The position numbers and the translations under genes are program-made. Under the pieces are notes generated by a model, which was given only the letters and a program-made list of their open reading frames with translations, made no database searches and had not been told where the DNA came from. Shown piece by piece: positions 24,204 through 32,995 of a stretch of 64,000 nt of DNA (the stretch's first letter is position 1; each line of letters starts with the position of its first letter). The stretch lies in contig NZ_JAPFQN010000003.1 of assembly GCF_026241165.1 (NCBI RefSeq), positions 372,001-436,000 of the forward strand. The letters run 5' to 3'. This DNA is from Mangrovivirga halotolerans. GTDB taxonomy: Bacteria > Bacteroidota > Bacteroidia > Cytophagales > Cyclobacteriaceae.

Positions 24204-25853
24204 TCATTCAGTAATATCCGGAAACCAACCGACGCTGATATACTGGTTGTAGTTTCCCTGGTCGAGGGTGATCAGGTCCTGTGCTACCCAGTAGTGGGAC
24301 TGGTCTTTGTGTCGTGTGTAGTGGAAGTTTTTAATATTTTCTGTCCGCTGACCGGTGTAAATGGTTAAATTTTTATTCTGATTATAGGGGTTCACCCATG
24401 ACATTACCAGCTGCAAATCATTCCCTCTAATCAATTTGTTGGTGATGATGTGATCATCATATATCTTAACCGGAATCTCTTCAAGGTGCTTTTTTAAAAA
24501 CAGGTTTCCCTCCGGGGTGCCAAAGACAACCAGGTCATTGTTTTTTAGATCCCTTGCTAGTGCTTCTTCATCAGTGATGATCCGGATCTCTGTTGAAAAC
24601 ATATCCCGGTATAGTTTTACAAAAGAATGCATTTTCTGCTCCGCTATGGTGTCCTTTTCGTGGGTACCGATAATAAACAGGGTCGTGCTATCCAATGCCA
24701 CCCGGTTGGGCTTTTTGATTTCATCGATCCCGTACGATCTAGTGTGCTTGACTAACTGTTGCTTTTCATTGATATACTCTTCATCCACTTGCTCAAAAGC
24801 CCGGATCAGCTCGGGAGCAAAATCAGCAAAGGTTGGATATTGAAGCCTGTTGTTTTCGTAATCTTTCAGTTTATTTATGATCAGGTCACCGTAAATAAAC
24901 CGGTTACCGATCATCAGTTTATAAAAGATGTCTTTCGAGTAATTCGTGCCAAATGCGATATCGGTAAGTCGAATCACGCTAGCCCGAACTACATGCTCGC
25001 AAACAATGGTGTGCCAGTTGTGGTATGCCTGCTGCTGCATGGATTGCCTGATCGGTTCCTGGAGGTGTTGAAACTGTCCAACTTCGCTCTTAAGCTGGTC
25101 AATGGCCGGATTAATAAACCCATGGCCAAACTCATGGAAGATCAATTCGATGGTACTTACACTCAACGGAAATTCAGAAAGGTTTCCGGAGTACGACCGG
25201 GAGGAAATCACCGCGTACATTTCTTCTTTGCCATTCGAAATTATTTTTCTCCCGAAATTACCGTATCCACCATTGATATTCAGTACCAGGTTGTAGCCAT
25301 CGAGTTTTTGTCCGAAGTAATTCTCCATAATGGATATAGCCTCGAAATCTTTGAAGTGATAGGCGGTATTGTGAAGAATGTGCTCGTAGAAACCTTCTTG
25401 GTTTTTATAGAAAAACGTCTTAAAATCTGATTTTTGAGCGTAATTTTTCAATGCAGTGGCTAATTGTTTGATCTTTTCGAGTCCTCCGGCTCGTTCAATT
25501 ATACCTGAAGGTAAGTTTTTATTGATCTCAAAATTTTCGTCCAGGTACAGAAGGAAAAAGATCGGGTCATCGATACCCCAGCCATTTTGAAAGTAAGACA
25601 TCAAAATAGAAGGAGCCTCCAGGTTCTTATACGGTTCGAAATAATCCAGGCACTCTTTTTTGTATGAGATGTTCGCTGTGTTGATATCATTTAGTCCGGC
25701 CTGCATCGCCACGATATTAAATAGTTCGATCCACGGATCGATGGTCAGGGTAATCCCATTCACTGTTTGGGTGATTGGCTTTAATTGAACAGCGGCAATA
25801 CGGTTAGTAAAAACGAATAAGATAATTGTAATAAGTAGTATATGTTTTTTCAT
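24204..25853 (-). CDS. DUF4932-family metalloprotease-like protein
   Basis: The 549-residue protein has a signal peptide (residues 1-21, ending RIAA), then a domain resembling DUF4932 proteins of Bacteroidota. It carries a zinc motif HEFGH at residues 240-244 in FHEFGHGFINPA. After it, conserved Glu/Asn segments (EHVVRASVIRLTDIAFG) could supply the third metal ligand, as in a gluzincin. The C-terminal third has no recognised domain. It should be exported and may act as a zinc peptidase in the envelope, but that is inferred from the motif alone. Start ATG. It is next to the ECF sigma operon, with a dyad between. Confidence 0.82.
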   Translation of the reverse strand: MKKHILLITIILFVFTNRIAAVQLKPITQTVNGITLTIDPWIELFNIVAMQAGLNDINTANISYKKECLDYFEPYKNLEAPSILMSYFQNGWGIDDPIFFLLYLDENFEINKNLPSGIIERAGGLEKIKQLATALKNYAQKSDFKTFFYKNQEGFYEHILHNTAYHFKDFEAISIMENYFGQKLDGYNLVLNINGGYGNFGRKIISNGKEEMYAVISSRSYSGNLSEFPLSVSTIELIFHEFGHGFINPAIDQLKSEVGQFQHLQEPIRQSMQQQAYHNWHTIVCEHVVRASVIRLTDIAFGTNYSKDIFYKLMIGNRFIYGDLIINKLKDYENNRLQYPTFADFAPELIRAFEQVDEEYINEKQQLVKHTRSYGIDEIKKPNRVALDSTTLFIIGTHEKDTIAEQKMHSFVKLYRDMFSTEIRIITDEEALARDLKNNDLVVFGTPEGNLFLKKHLEEIPVKIYDDHIITNKLIRGNDLQLVMSWVNPYNQNKNLTIYTGQRTENIKNFHYTRHKDQSHYWVAQDLITLDQGNYNQYISVGWFPDITE

Positions 25854-25885
25854 GGGTTTAACTTTTTAGACATACCGATCCCGCG

Positions 25886-25907
25886 TTCATTAATCGGAGT
25901 TAATGAA
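25886..25907. promoter_or_regulatory. Inverted repeat upstream of the DUF4932 gene
   Basis: TTCATTAA and TTAATGAA are perfect 8-base arms around a 6-base spacer, TCGGAG. The dyad lies 33-54 bases upstream of the DUF4932 start codon and 34 bases 3' of the small membrane-protein gene. With no T run it is not a typical terminator, and it may be an operator. No matching regulator is evident. Confidence 0.35.
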
Positions 25908-25940
25908 TGAGTTGGTTTTCAGTATGTTGGGTGATTTATT

Positions 25941-26246
25941 TTAGGTACTCTTTTTGGAAGCCTGGTATATCTTATCGAAAATGATAAAATAACACGGGCT
26001 GATGATCACGAATATCCCAATAAGTAAATAGGTGGAGGAAACAGCCATTGGACCGATCAGAAAAGCGGTTAACACCAAGACGGAGATGATCAATAATACA
26101 ACAGAGGTCTTCGCATCAAAGATTGTCTGCCTCGATTCCTGTTTTTTCAGGTTAAGTTCCCGGATCACTTTCTGGTTAAAAAAGATATTGTCTACGGGTT
26201 TTATATCTTCTTTTAGTGCTTTCTTAAAAAAATCTTCTTCTTTCAT
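25941..26246 (-). CDS. Small membrane protein encoded with the sigma factor
   Basis: The 101-residue protein has a charged N-terminus (MKEEDFFKKALKEDIKPVDN) and two transmembrane helices (residues about 48-68 and 71-92). The layout, a soluble cytoplasmic head followed by a membrane anchor and partnered with an ECF sigma gene overlapping by four bases (ATGA), suggests an anti-sigma-like regulator. It has no zinc-binding HxxxCxxC motif, so it is not a classic ZAS protein. Family unknown; anti-sigma function is inference from gene order. Confidence 0.7.
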   Translation of the reverse strand: MKEEDFFKKALKEDIKPVDNIFFNQKVIRELNLKKQESRQTIFDAKTSVVLLIISVLVLTAFLIGPMAVSSTYLLIGIFVIISPCYFIIFDKIYQASKKST

Positions 26247-26755
26247 TCTGTTTTCTGATAATAGTACTCCTTCAGTTTTTTTCTTGACCGATGCAAGATC
26301 ACTTTGATATTCGACTGACTCATCGAGGTGATCTGCGTAATTTCTCTAATGCTTTTTTCCTTCAGGTAAAACAGTGAGATCACAGCATACTCATTGGCCT
26401 GCAAGGATTCTAATAACTCACCAATATCCACCGGCTCTTCCTGTTCATCCTCAATTTTTTCTTCCCTGATGTACTGGGGAATGTATTCGACCAGGTTTTT
26501 ATCCGACTTCATTGCCTTCAGGCATTCGTGGTAAACGATTTTGTAAAGCCAGGTTGAGAATTTCGCTTCATTTCTGAATGTACTGATGCTTTTTAATACA
26601 GTAATAAATGAATTCTGAACAACATCTTCGGCATCGCTTTTATTTTTCAGAAATTTCAGTGCGATGGAAAAAGCAAAATCCTTGTGGTTATCAATGAGCG
26701 TATTCAGTGCCTTTACATCACCTTTTTTGGCATTTCTGACCAGCTCCTTCGACAT
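26243..26755 (-). CDS. ECF-type RNA polymerase sigma factor
   Basis: The 170-residue protein has the two sigma regions. Region 2 contains DFAFSIALKFLKNKSDAEDV and VQNSFITVLKSISTF, the -10 recognition helix. Region 4 contains EYAVISLFYLKEKSIREITQ, then a helix-turn-helix ending MSQSNIKVILHRSRKKL. It directs RNA polymerase to a small regulon. It is sandwiched between two membrane-protein genes with one-base (TAATG) and four-base (ATGA) overlaps, so the three are co-translated. Start ATG. Confidence 0.93.
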   Translation of the reverse strand: MSKELVRNAKKGDVKALNTLIDNHKDFAFSIALKFLKNKSDAEDVVQNSFITVLKSISTFRNEAKFSTWLYKIVYHECLKAMKSDKNLVEYIPQYIREEKIEDEQEEPVDIGELLESLQANEYAVISLFYLKEKSIREITQITSMSQSNIKVILHRSRKKLKEYYYQKTE

Positions 26756-27084
26756 TACCTGTTTTTAATAATAAAATGAAAGATTAAAGAACCTAACCCG
26801 AAGAATATGGTGATGATCGAGAAATAGGAAACAACTTCATCAAGGGAGCTGAAAGTTGCCACCAGGTGTGCGACAAAAATACCGGTACCGACAAAACTGG
26901 CAATGATTCCCCTGGATAAGCTTTGTAGCTTCATTTGCTCTAGTGCATCCTGGTGAATAATACTTTCTCCCTTTGCTATCAATTCCATTTTTTCTTTATG
27001 CTTGTTGCGAAAGTAGTAGATCACGACGATTGCAACGGATATAAATACAAAGACTATCGGTAGTCGTTCTAAAAATTGATTCAT
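26755..27084 (-). CDS. DUF6249-like membrane protein
   Basis: The 109-residue protein has an N-terminal helix (residues 8-25), a short charged loop (RNKHKEKMELIAKGES), and two further helices (about residues 59-76 and 83-104). It is the first gene of the three-gene unit with the ECF sigma factor and the small membrane protein, and its TAA overlaps the sigma ATG. Proteins of this kind are common beside ECF sigma factors in Bacteroidota, but whether it senses or transduces a signal is unknown. Start ATG. Confidence 0.72.
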   Translation of the reverse strand: MNQFLERLPIVFVFISVAIVVIYYFRNKHKEKMELIAKGESIIHQDALEQMKLQSLSRGIIASFVGTGIFVAHLVATFSSLDEVVSYFSIITIFFGLGSLIFHFIIKNR

Positions 27085-27346
27085 AATTAAAGAATTTTAG
27101 TTAAAAAAGAAATTCGTTTATGCTTAGAGAGAAAAAATATCAAAAGGTTACAAATGAATTTAAATTTATTTCTGTTTAGTAAAGAAAAGGAAGTAAAAAC
27201 CGCTTATTTCAGTTTTCCCCAGGTAAATATTCAGGCTAATCAATACTTTAATGACCTGTACTTTCAATGCTACTTTTGAAAATAATAATTGCTTATCCGG
27301 AATAATAATGCGATTTTAAATTGAGCACCACACTTATTTTAATATT

Positions 27347-28558
27347 ATGGCAGATCTTCACCGAAGGCAATTGATCAAATTTCTTCTTGCCAGTCCTTTA
27401 CTTTCTCTTGGTTTCCCTTCCTGCATTTTTGATTCGGAAGATAAGGAATCTGATCAGGTCAAAAAGATGGTCGATAAATTGATCAGCAATCCCGAAGAGG
27501 CCATGAATGTGTTTGATTTTAGGGCTGTTGCCGAGTCTAAGTTACCCCCGGCGCATTTTGGTTATATCCAGACCGGGGTACTGGATGATCGCACCCTTGG
27601 TGAAAACAGGGTAGGGTTTGAAAAGATCAAACTCAAAATGAGGAGGCTGGTCGGTCAGTTCGATCCGGATATGTCAACCGAAGTGTTGGGTGAGCAGTGG
27701 TCATCGCCAATAATTATCTGCCCGTGTGGGAGTCAAAGAGCATTTCATGAGGAAGGAGAGGAGGCGACCAGCCGTGCTGCAGGTAAAGAAAAGCACCAGA
27801 TGATGCTGTCTACGGTGGCCAATACTTCCATCGAAAAAGTCAATGAACTGAAAGGGTCTCCGGCCTGGTATCAATTATATCCTTCGAGTGATTTCGATGA
27901 CACCCTGGCAATTATTAAAAGAGTAGAGAAGGCAGGGTGTGATACGATTGTGCTTACCGTTGACATGGATAATGCCGATAAGCGGGAAGCACTCTGGCGA
28001 TCGATCAAACTGGATACCCGGGAATGTAAATCGTGTCATGGCGATTCAGAATCAGGCTATGTCGATGGAAAACCGATGGTCAATAACCTCAAAAATACTT
28101 TTCAATTTCATCCGGGAATGGACTGGGAATTTGTAAAGAGGCTAAAAGAAAACTGGGAGGGGAAATTTTTAATCAAGGGAATCGTATCCGGAGAGGATGC
28201 CGAACTAGCGTTGAATGCCGGTATCGATGGACTAATCGTTTCCAATCATGGCGGCAGGGCGACTGAAAGTGGACGGTCGACTATTGAATGCTTACCCGAA
28301 GTCGTGTCGGTGACTAATGATAAAATCCCGGTTATTCTGGATGGTGGCATTCGAAGAGGTGGAGATATTTACAAGGCCCTGGCGCTAGGCGCAACAGCAG
28401 TGGGTATTGGAAGGCCTTATTTATGGGGACTTGCAGCATTTGGTCAACCGGGAGTCGAAATGGTATTGAAGATATTAAAGGAGGAGTTTAAGCTGGTGAT
28501 GAAGCAGACGGGGGTGAGCAAAATAGAAGAGATCAATAAAGATTCATTGGTGATGTAA
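27347..28558 (+). CDS. Exported FMN-dependent 2-hydroxy-acid oxidase with CXXCH motif
   Basis: The 403-residue protein belongs to the lactate/glycolate oxidase family. Motifs in order: YIQTG (73-77), WYQLYPSSD, LTVDMDNADKRE, Lys277 in FLIKGIVSGEDA, and the active-site His301-Gly-Gly-Arg304 in VSNHGGRATESGR. FMN should catalyse hydride transfer from a 2-hydroxy acid. The N-terminus, HRRQLIKFLLASPLLS then GFPSC, looks like a Tat signal with a lipobox, so export with the folded flavin is likely. In loop 4 lies CKSCH (Cys227, Cys230, His231), a c-type haem motif. Single gene; the substrate is unknown. Confidence 0.9.
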   Translation: MADLHRRQLIKFLLASPLLSLGFPSCIFDSEDKESDQVKKMVDKLISNPEEAMNVFDFRAVAESKLPPAHFGYIQTGVLDDRTLGENRVGFEKIKLKMRRLVGQFDPDMSTEVLGEQWSSPIIICPCGSQRAFHEEGEEATSRAAGKEKHQMMLSTVANTSIEKVNELKGSPAWYQLYPSSDFDDTLAIIKRVEKAGCDTIVLTVDMDNADKREALWRSIKLDTRECKSCHGDSESGYVDGKPMVNNLKNTFQFHPGMDWEFVKRLKENWEGKFLIKGIVSGEDAELALNAGIDGLIVSNHGGRATESGRSTIECLPEVVSVTNDKIPVILDGGIRRGGDIYKALALGATAVGIGRPYLWGLAAFGQPGVEMVLKILKEEFKLVMKQTGVSKIEEINKDSLVM

Positions 28559-28637
28559 AATGGTTTTTCTCTGCTTAAATCTTAATTCATTCTCACACAA
28601 ATTAGATCAAATGACAGGGATAGAAAAAAGATCTGTG

Positions 28638-29336
28638 TTATTGGTTTAACTCAGTGCGAATCTTTTTCTTAAGACTTTCGATATTTTTCTCCACCTCACC
28701 ATACATTTTCAGGATAAAAGTTCTGTTCACATAAATCTTCCAAAGATTAATTAAAAGAATTTTTTTGTCACTCTCACTGATATCCAATGGCAGGTTGATA
28801 TCGATAATGTTGCCTTTTGGATCAAATATAAAATTGGGAGTGATAGTTTCGTTTATTTGCTTGAAATAGGAGCTATGAAACTGCGCTTCTGGATAGTCCT
28901 CTTCTAATTTTTTTAATGTCTGGTAATCAAATTCGTATAGAGAAATGATTTCCGATCTCAGGGAATCATTTTTTATTAACTCAAAGCCCCTTGATTTTAG
29001 CGTTTCGTAACCTGATGTATTTTGAAGAGAAATAAAGTCACGGGTTAACATGTAATAGTGTTGTGCTAACGAATCGGTATTAAAACTTTTACCATTGATT
29101 ACATCCTTCCAGTATATGACAGATTTAATTCCCTGTTGATGTCCGGTTACATTCAACTTAACATCTTCAGAATCCTTTATTAAGCCATTTAATATTTCCG
29201 ATAATATTTTAGTCTCAGCAGTATTATCCCTTCGGTTGTCATTCCAATTGTTAAGGGCGAAGGCTGAAATTACCGCAATAAATATTGACAGGAATTCAAT
29301 TGTATATTTTTTCCAGTTCTGCTTATTAATCTTCAA
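28638..29336 (-). CDS. DUF6090-like membrane protein
   Basis: The 232-residue protein has a single N-terminal transmembrane helix (residues about 12-29, IEFLSIFIAVISAFALNNW), followed by a helical soluble region. This is the DUF6090 pattern common in Bacteroidota, with NNWNDNRRDNTAETKILSEI just after the helix. An in-frame stop 24 bases upstream and no closer ATG leave TTG at 29336 as the likely start. The function is unknown. It is convergent with the oxidase gene, with no clear terminator between. Confidence 0.72.
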   Translation of the reverse strand: MKINKQNWKKYTIEFLSIFIAVISAFALNNWNDNRRDNTAETKILSEILNGLIKDSEDVKLNVTGHQQGIKSVIYWKDVINGKSFNTDSLAQHYYMLTRDFISLQNTSGYETLKSRGFELIKNDSLRSEIISLYEFDYQTLKKLEEDYPEAQFHSSYFKQINETITPNFIFDPKGNIIDINLPLDISESDKKILLINLWKIYVNRTFILKMYGEVEKNIESLKKKIRTELNQ

Positions 29337-29564
29337 AGTTTTTTGAATTAGCTATTTGGTTGAAAGTGGTGTTTTAATAACGAAAAATTATAATTGATCA
29401 TAAATATTATACAATGATCTGTTAAAGTCAATTGTATTTCAATCAATTTTGGTAGAAATGATAAAAGTATAGAAAATGTGCTGACTGGTAGCTAAGAAAA
29501 CCACCTGATTTATTCAACAGCCCTAATAATTCACTCAAACCCTTTTTCTACCGGGTATTAATAT

Positions 29565-30323
29565 TCAATTTTTATTCAATAATTCCAGGATACCGGATAA
29601 TTCGGATTGTAACTGCCCCATAGATGCATCAAAATTAACGTTATGGTTTATGGAGTCCATTAGTTTCATTGCTTTAGTGTCATTTTCTAAGGTCAGTATA
29701 AAAAGCTTAGCAAAATTGTTCTCAATTGAACGCTGGCGGTTTTTGCTCTGAGTTTCAAAGTATTCCAATACTGAATCCCTGTTTATTTTCAGGTTTGATC
29801 TTTTATAAATATTTGTGGAGGAGATATGGGCTGTTGAGTCTGCTACAACTATATCATGTCGTATAACCGGTGTATACTTCCAATTATTGCTCTTTCCTGA
29901 AGGTAATTCGGTTTCTTGAATTAAATAAAGGCCTTTTTTATCCTCTTTGACTTTAAATAAAGAAGGTATAGAACCCTCAAACATTAATTTTTTGTTTTTA
30001 TCAAAAATACCAAATTCATATGTGACACCCGAAACTGAATCATAATCGAAGGAACATAATTCAACTAAATCATCATTGAATTTCAAGTGTTCTTTAGGAG
30101 AAGCATAAACACCATTGCAATAGCAATTTTCATGGATTTTCACCTCAGTCGGATTTTCTTCGGATAGATTTTCTTTAACAATAAAACTATCTTCATTAGT
30201 TGTCTTCTCAGTAGAAAGGTTTACTTGTTTAGAAGTTTTCTGCTCATCAGCTTTTTTGTTATGGCATCCGGTAAGAAAGATGAAAAGAACTGGAAGGAGA
30301 TATATTAAAAAATGTTTTTTCAT
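29565..30323 (-). CDS. Predicted lipoprotein
   Basis: The 252-residue protein has a signal peptide with a lipobox (LFIFLTGC), a Lys/Glu/Ser-rich tether and a C-terminal region of about 190 residues with segments such as YCNGVYASPKEHLKFNDDLVEL and SSNTNIYKRSNLKINRDSVL. Two close cysteines, CYCNG, near residue 68 are notable. No domain is recognised. It lies 3' of the MCE-type lipoprotein gene with 55 bases between, so co-transcription is possible. Start ATG. Confidence 0.7.
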   Translation of the reverse strand: MKKHFLIYLLPVLFIFLTGCHNKKADEQKTSKQVNLSTEKTTNEDSFIVKENLSEENPTEVKIHENCYCNGVYASPKEHLKFNDDLVELCSFDYDSVSGVTYEFGIFDKNKKLMFEGSIPSLFKVKEDKKGLYLIQETELPSGKSNNWKYTPVIRHDIVVADSTAHISSTNIYKRSNLKINRDSVLEYFETQSKNRQRSIENNFAKLFILTLENDTKAMKLMDSINHNVNFDASMGQLQSELSGILELLNKN

Positions 30324-30378
30324 TTTTTGTGCTTAGTTCTGGAAATTTGGTTAGTTATTAATGTTGATATCCTTTTTT

Positions 30379-30867
30379 CTATTTTTCTTTCTTAAGCTCT
30401 TCTAAATTTTTGTTCAAACGCCTAAGTTCTATCAGTATTGAATCCTGTTGGTTAGGTTCAGTGAAATGTTCAAAAATTTCTTGTACCTTATTTAATATGG
30501 AATCACTTTGAAATAGATGTGGCTCTTCTTTTAATTCAATTGTATCTCCAATTTCAATAGTTTCATTTTCTTCTCCAAGTTGAACTGAAATTCCTTTCAA
30601 TCCGAGCAAGTTTCGATTTTCGATCAAGAATTTTGAATCTATGGGTATTTCTGGTTGTTTGTCAAACCGGAGCTTTATTAAGAACTTTCCATGTTTATTA
30701 AGGCTGATTTCATCCACCTGTCCAATTTCAAATCCATTTAAGGTCACATTGGCTTTTGTAGTGATTCCTTTGATTTTTTCAGCTTTGAGATAAATTGCCT
30801 TTTCGTCATGTATACAGGAGAAAAATAGTCCTGTAAAAGCCAATATTGTTATTAGATGCCGTTTCAT
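30379..30867 (-). CDS. MCE (MlaD-like) domain lipoprotein
   Basis: The 162-residue protein has a lipobox (GLFFSC, Cys18), then one MCE-type domain (residues about 25-110): GITTKANVTLNGFEIGQVDEI, a basic strand pair, then FLIENRNLLGLKGISVQLGE. In Mla-type lipid transporters such domains form hexameric rings carrying phospholipid between membranes. Here no MlaE/MlaF genes are adjacent, and the anchor is lipid rather than a transmembrane helix. It ends with a charged coiled helix (ILNKVQEIFEHF). Start ATG. Confidence 0.8.
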   Translation of the reverse strand: MKRHLITILAFTGLFFSCIHDEKAIYLKAEKIKGITTKANVTLNGFEIGQVDEISLNKHGKFLIKLRFDKQPEIPIDSKFLIENRNLLGLKGISVQLGEENETIEIGDTIELKEEPHLFQSDSILNKVQEIFEHFTEPNQQDSILIELRRLNKNLEELKKEK

Positions 30868-31028
30868 TTTTCTAATTGAAGATATAAGACTTTATATGAA
30901 GCACTCCGCACTTCTGTTACTTCATTACATTATAGTTTTCGATATGAATAAATCCCATGAAAGGTACGAAAGTACCTGTTTTTGGATCAATTTCAAACTT
31001 ATTCATACTGATTTGAAATTCCTTCAAA

Positions 31029-31060
31029 TAAAAAAAAAAGGAAGCAGTTTTGCTTCCTCT
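31029..31060 (-). terminator. Intrinsic terminator for thioredoxin gene
   Basis: On the minus strand, GGAAGCA, loop, TGCTTCC and a run of ten or more T form a canonical terminator about 28 bases after the thioredoxin stop codon. In plus-strand view the A run at 31029-31039 precedes the stem GGAAGCA (31040-31046). Confidence 0.9.
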
Positions 31061-31087
31061 TACCTTCTCTTATTACTGTTATAGCAC

Positions 31088-31444
31088 TTAATTAATAAGT
31101 TCTTTATTGATAATTTCTTCCAACGTATTTTTTGGTAGTGCTCCTGCCTGCATCATCGGTTGCTTTTCCGTCGGTATGAATAACATACTCGGAATACTTC
31201 TGATCTGGAATACCGCAGAAAGTTCTTCCTCGGCCTCGGTATCCACTTTGTAGATGTTTACCTTGCCATCGTATTCTTCGGCTAATTCTTCCAGGATCGG
31301 AGCGACCATCTTGCAGGGTCCGCACCAGTCTGCGTAAAAGTCAATTATCGCGGGAACGTCTCCTTTATATTCCCATTCTTGTTTTGTTGTATAATCGAAT
31401 ATTTCTTCTTTAAATTTTTCTGTTGTTAGTTGTATTGTAGCCAT
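31088..31444 (-). CDS. trxA: Thioredoxin
   Basis: The 118-residue cytoplasmic protein has the thioredoxin active site WCGPC (residues 40-44) in DFYADWCGPCKMVAPILEEL and the cis-Pro loop in IRSIPSMLFI. It reduces protein disulphides, with electrons from thioredoxin reductase (not in this window). The start ATG lies after an AAAGAG-like ribosome binding site. A terminator follows. Upstream, the metallophosphatase gene is 105 bases away, so it may have its own promoter. Confidence 0.95.
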   Translation of the reverse strand: MATIQLTTEKFKEEIFDYTTKQEWEYKGDVPAIIDFYADWCGPCKMVAPILEELAEEYDGKVNIYKVDTEAEEELSAVFQIRSIPSMLFIPTEKQPMMQAGALPKNTLEEIINKELIN

Positions 31445-31549
31445 TGCTCTTTGTTTTTTGTAAAGTTACCTGTTAGAGGACTGCATTTCTGTAACTCTGG
31501 TTACATTGTGCAAGGCATAATCCTTACTATAGTACACGATTGCATACCT

Positions 31550-32215
31550 TTAAAGTTGACCCTGGTCAATTTCTCTCCTGTTATTCGCCTTGATATATTC
31601 ATTAGTATCTACGTTTAGGCAGGTGAGCCATCCACCACCATGAGCAAAGGTGTCGATGCAGATCGTATGGCCAAAATCAGCGATCTTACCGTCTTTTCTG
31701 GAGGTGTGTCCGCAAATCACTTTTTTTGAGGAGTCGTATTTTTCAGGTTCTTCGTATTTCTTCCAGAAAAGATGAAAGTCATTCTGTTCTTCAGGTTTCT
31801 TTCCCGGTTCTAAGCCAGCATGAACAAAGATGAATTTTTCCTTTTCATAATAGTGCAGGCAGGACTCGAGGAATTTCCAATGGGAATTATCGACTTCCTC
31901 GACCCATTTCTGGTAATTTTTGATGTCGTATGATTCTAAGGTACTTTCACCACCGGCAATGAGCCATTCATTTAATATTTTGGGACCCTCCATCGCATTG
32001 AGCATCATTATTTCATGATTGCCCAGGAGGAATTTGAAATTGAATTCTTTGTTTTGGTCAATCAGCCAGTCGATCACTCCTTTGCTGTCCGGTCCCCTGT
32101 CGATATAATCTCCGAGGAAGACCACGAGATCATCCTTTTCGATGATTCCCTGGTCGAAAATGGTCGTTAATGGCTTCAGGGTGCCGTGAATATCTCCGAT
32201 TGCATAAGTAGCCAT
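31550..32215 (-). CDS. Metallophosphoesterase (serine/threonine phosphatase-like)
   Basis: The 221-residue protein has the five-block phosphoesterase signature. GDIHG (Asp8, His10) comes first, then GDYIDRGPDS (Asp36), then GNHE (Asn66-His67), with histidines in VHAGLEPGK and GHTSRKDGKI. These ligate two metals and hydrolyse phosphoesters, as in bacterial PrpE/ApaH-like protein phosphatases or diadenosine tetraphosphatases; the sequence alone does not separate the two. Cytoplasmic. Upstream is a CPBP protease gene with 21 bases between, so it may be co-transcribed. Start ATG. Confidence 0.9.
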   Translation of the reverse strand: MATYAIGDIHGTLKPLTTIFDQGIIEKDDLVVFLGDYIDRGPDSKGVIDWLIDQNKEFNFKFLLGNHEIMMLNAMEGPKILNEWLIAGGESTLESYDIKNYQKWVEEVDNSHWKFLESCLHYYEKEKFIFVHAGLEPGKKPEEQNDFHLFWKKYEEPEKYDSSKKVICGHTSRKDGKIADFGHTICIDTFAHGGGWLTCLNVDTNEYIKANNRREIDQGQL

Positions 32216-32236
32216 TCTCTTTCGCTTAAATGGAAA

Positions 32237-32950
32237 TTAATTTGTAGCTGTTGCTAAAACCTCTGATGGTTCATTTTTATCCTTTTCGGTAGGAAACAAA
32301 TACTTAACTATCAGGAAAACAACAATCGGAACACCGATCAGACCGACTAATGAATACCAGTCGCTGATTGGAGCACCGCCATCTGAAAGGAAAACACCTT
32401 CTCCTAACGGACCATTAGAGAAAATGGTGTTAAAAGTGAAATTCCATCCCAGGTGAAGTCCGATAGGCATTAAGATAGTCTGGGTTTTAGCAAATGACAA
32501 TGCCCATGCATATCCCATTAATCCCGTACCGATCAAGACGATAATCATCGGGACTACATTGCCAAAAATACCGTATGAAAACCAGTGATAGATACCAAAG
32601 GCTAATGCTGATATGAGAAGGCCTTTTTGCTTCCCAAGTTTTTTAATGAGTATAATTAAAAGAGCCCCTCTGAATAGTAATTCTTCAGTAACTACAGATT
32701 TCATATCCCACAATAACATACCAGCCAGCATATTAAGATCATATGATTGGTTCAGATTAAACCCAAGATTGTATAATGGTATTTTGGCCAACTCGACTCC
32801 AAGACAAAGGATAGCTGTGATGCAGAATCCGATAAGAAATTGTAACAGTCTTTTATGAACAGGTAATACTCCTAATGCTAAAATAGACTTCCGTTGAAAA
32901 ACGTAAAGTAAGATCCATGAGATTAACAAAATAACTAGTATTCCCAACAT
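32237..32950 (-). CDS. CPBP family intramembrane protease
   Basis: The 237-residue protein has about seven helices and the CAAX-protease/bacteriocin-processing (CPBP, ABI) motifs. TEELLFRGALL supplies the EExxxR site, FGIYHWFSYG the central His, and LHLGWNFTFNTIF the last conserved His/Asn. It should cleave membrane substrates or act as a bacteriocin-immunity factor, as do other CPBP members. Start ATG, after the PhnA-family gene (45 bases) and before the phosphatase. Confidence 0.9.
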   Translation of the reverse strand: MLGILVILLISWILLYVFQRKSILALGVLPVHKRLLQFLIGFCITAILCLGVELAKIPLYNLGFNLNQSYDLNMLAGMLLWDMKSVVTEELLFRGALLIILIKKLGKQKGLLISALAFGIYHWFSYGIFGNVVPMIIVLIGTGLMGYAWALSFAKTQTILMPIGLHLGWNFTFNTIFSNGPLGEGVFLSDGGAPISDWYSLVGLIGVPIVVFLIVKYLFPTEKDKNEPSEVLATATN

Positions 32951-32995
32951 AGGAGATTATGGTTTTCAGGTAAAAAGAGGTTGGTTAACAGATAA

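Noticed and set aside
24759-25430. 223-codon plus-strand frame
   Set aside because: It is antisense to the DUF4932 gene, which has a signal peptide and an HEFGH motif. The antisense frame shows no domain.
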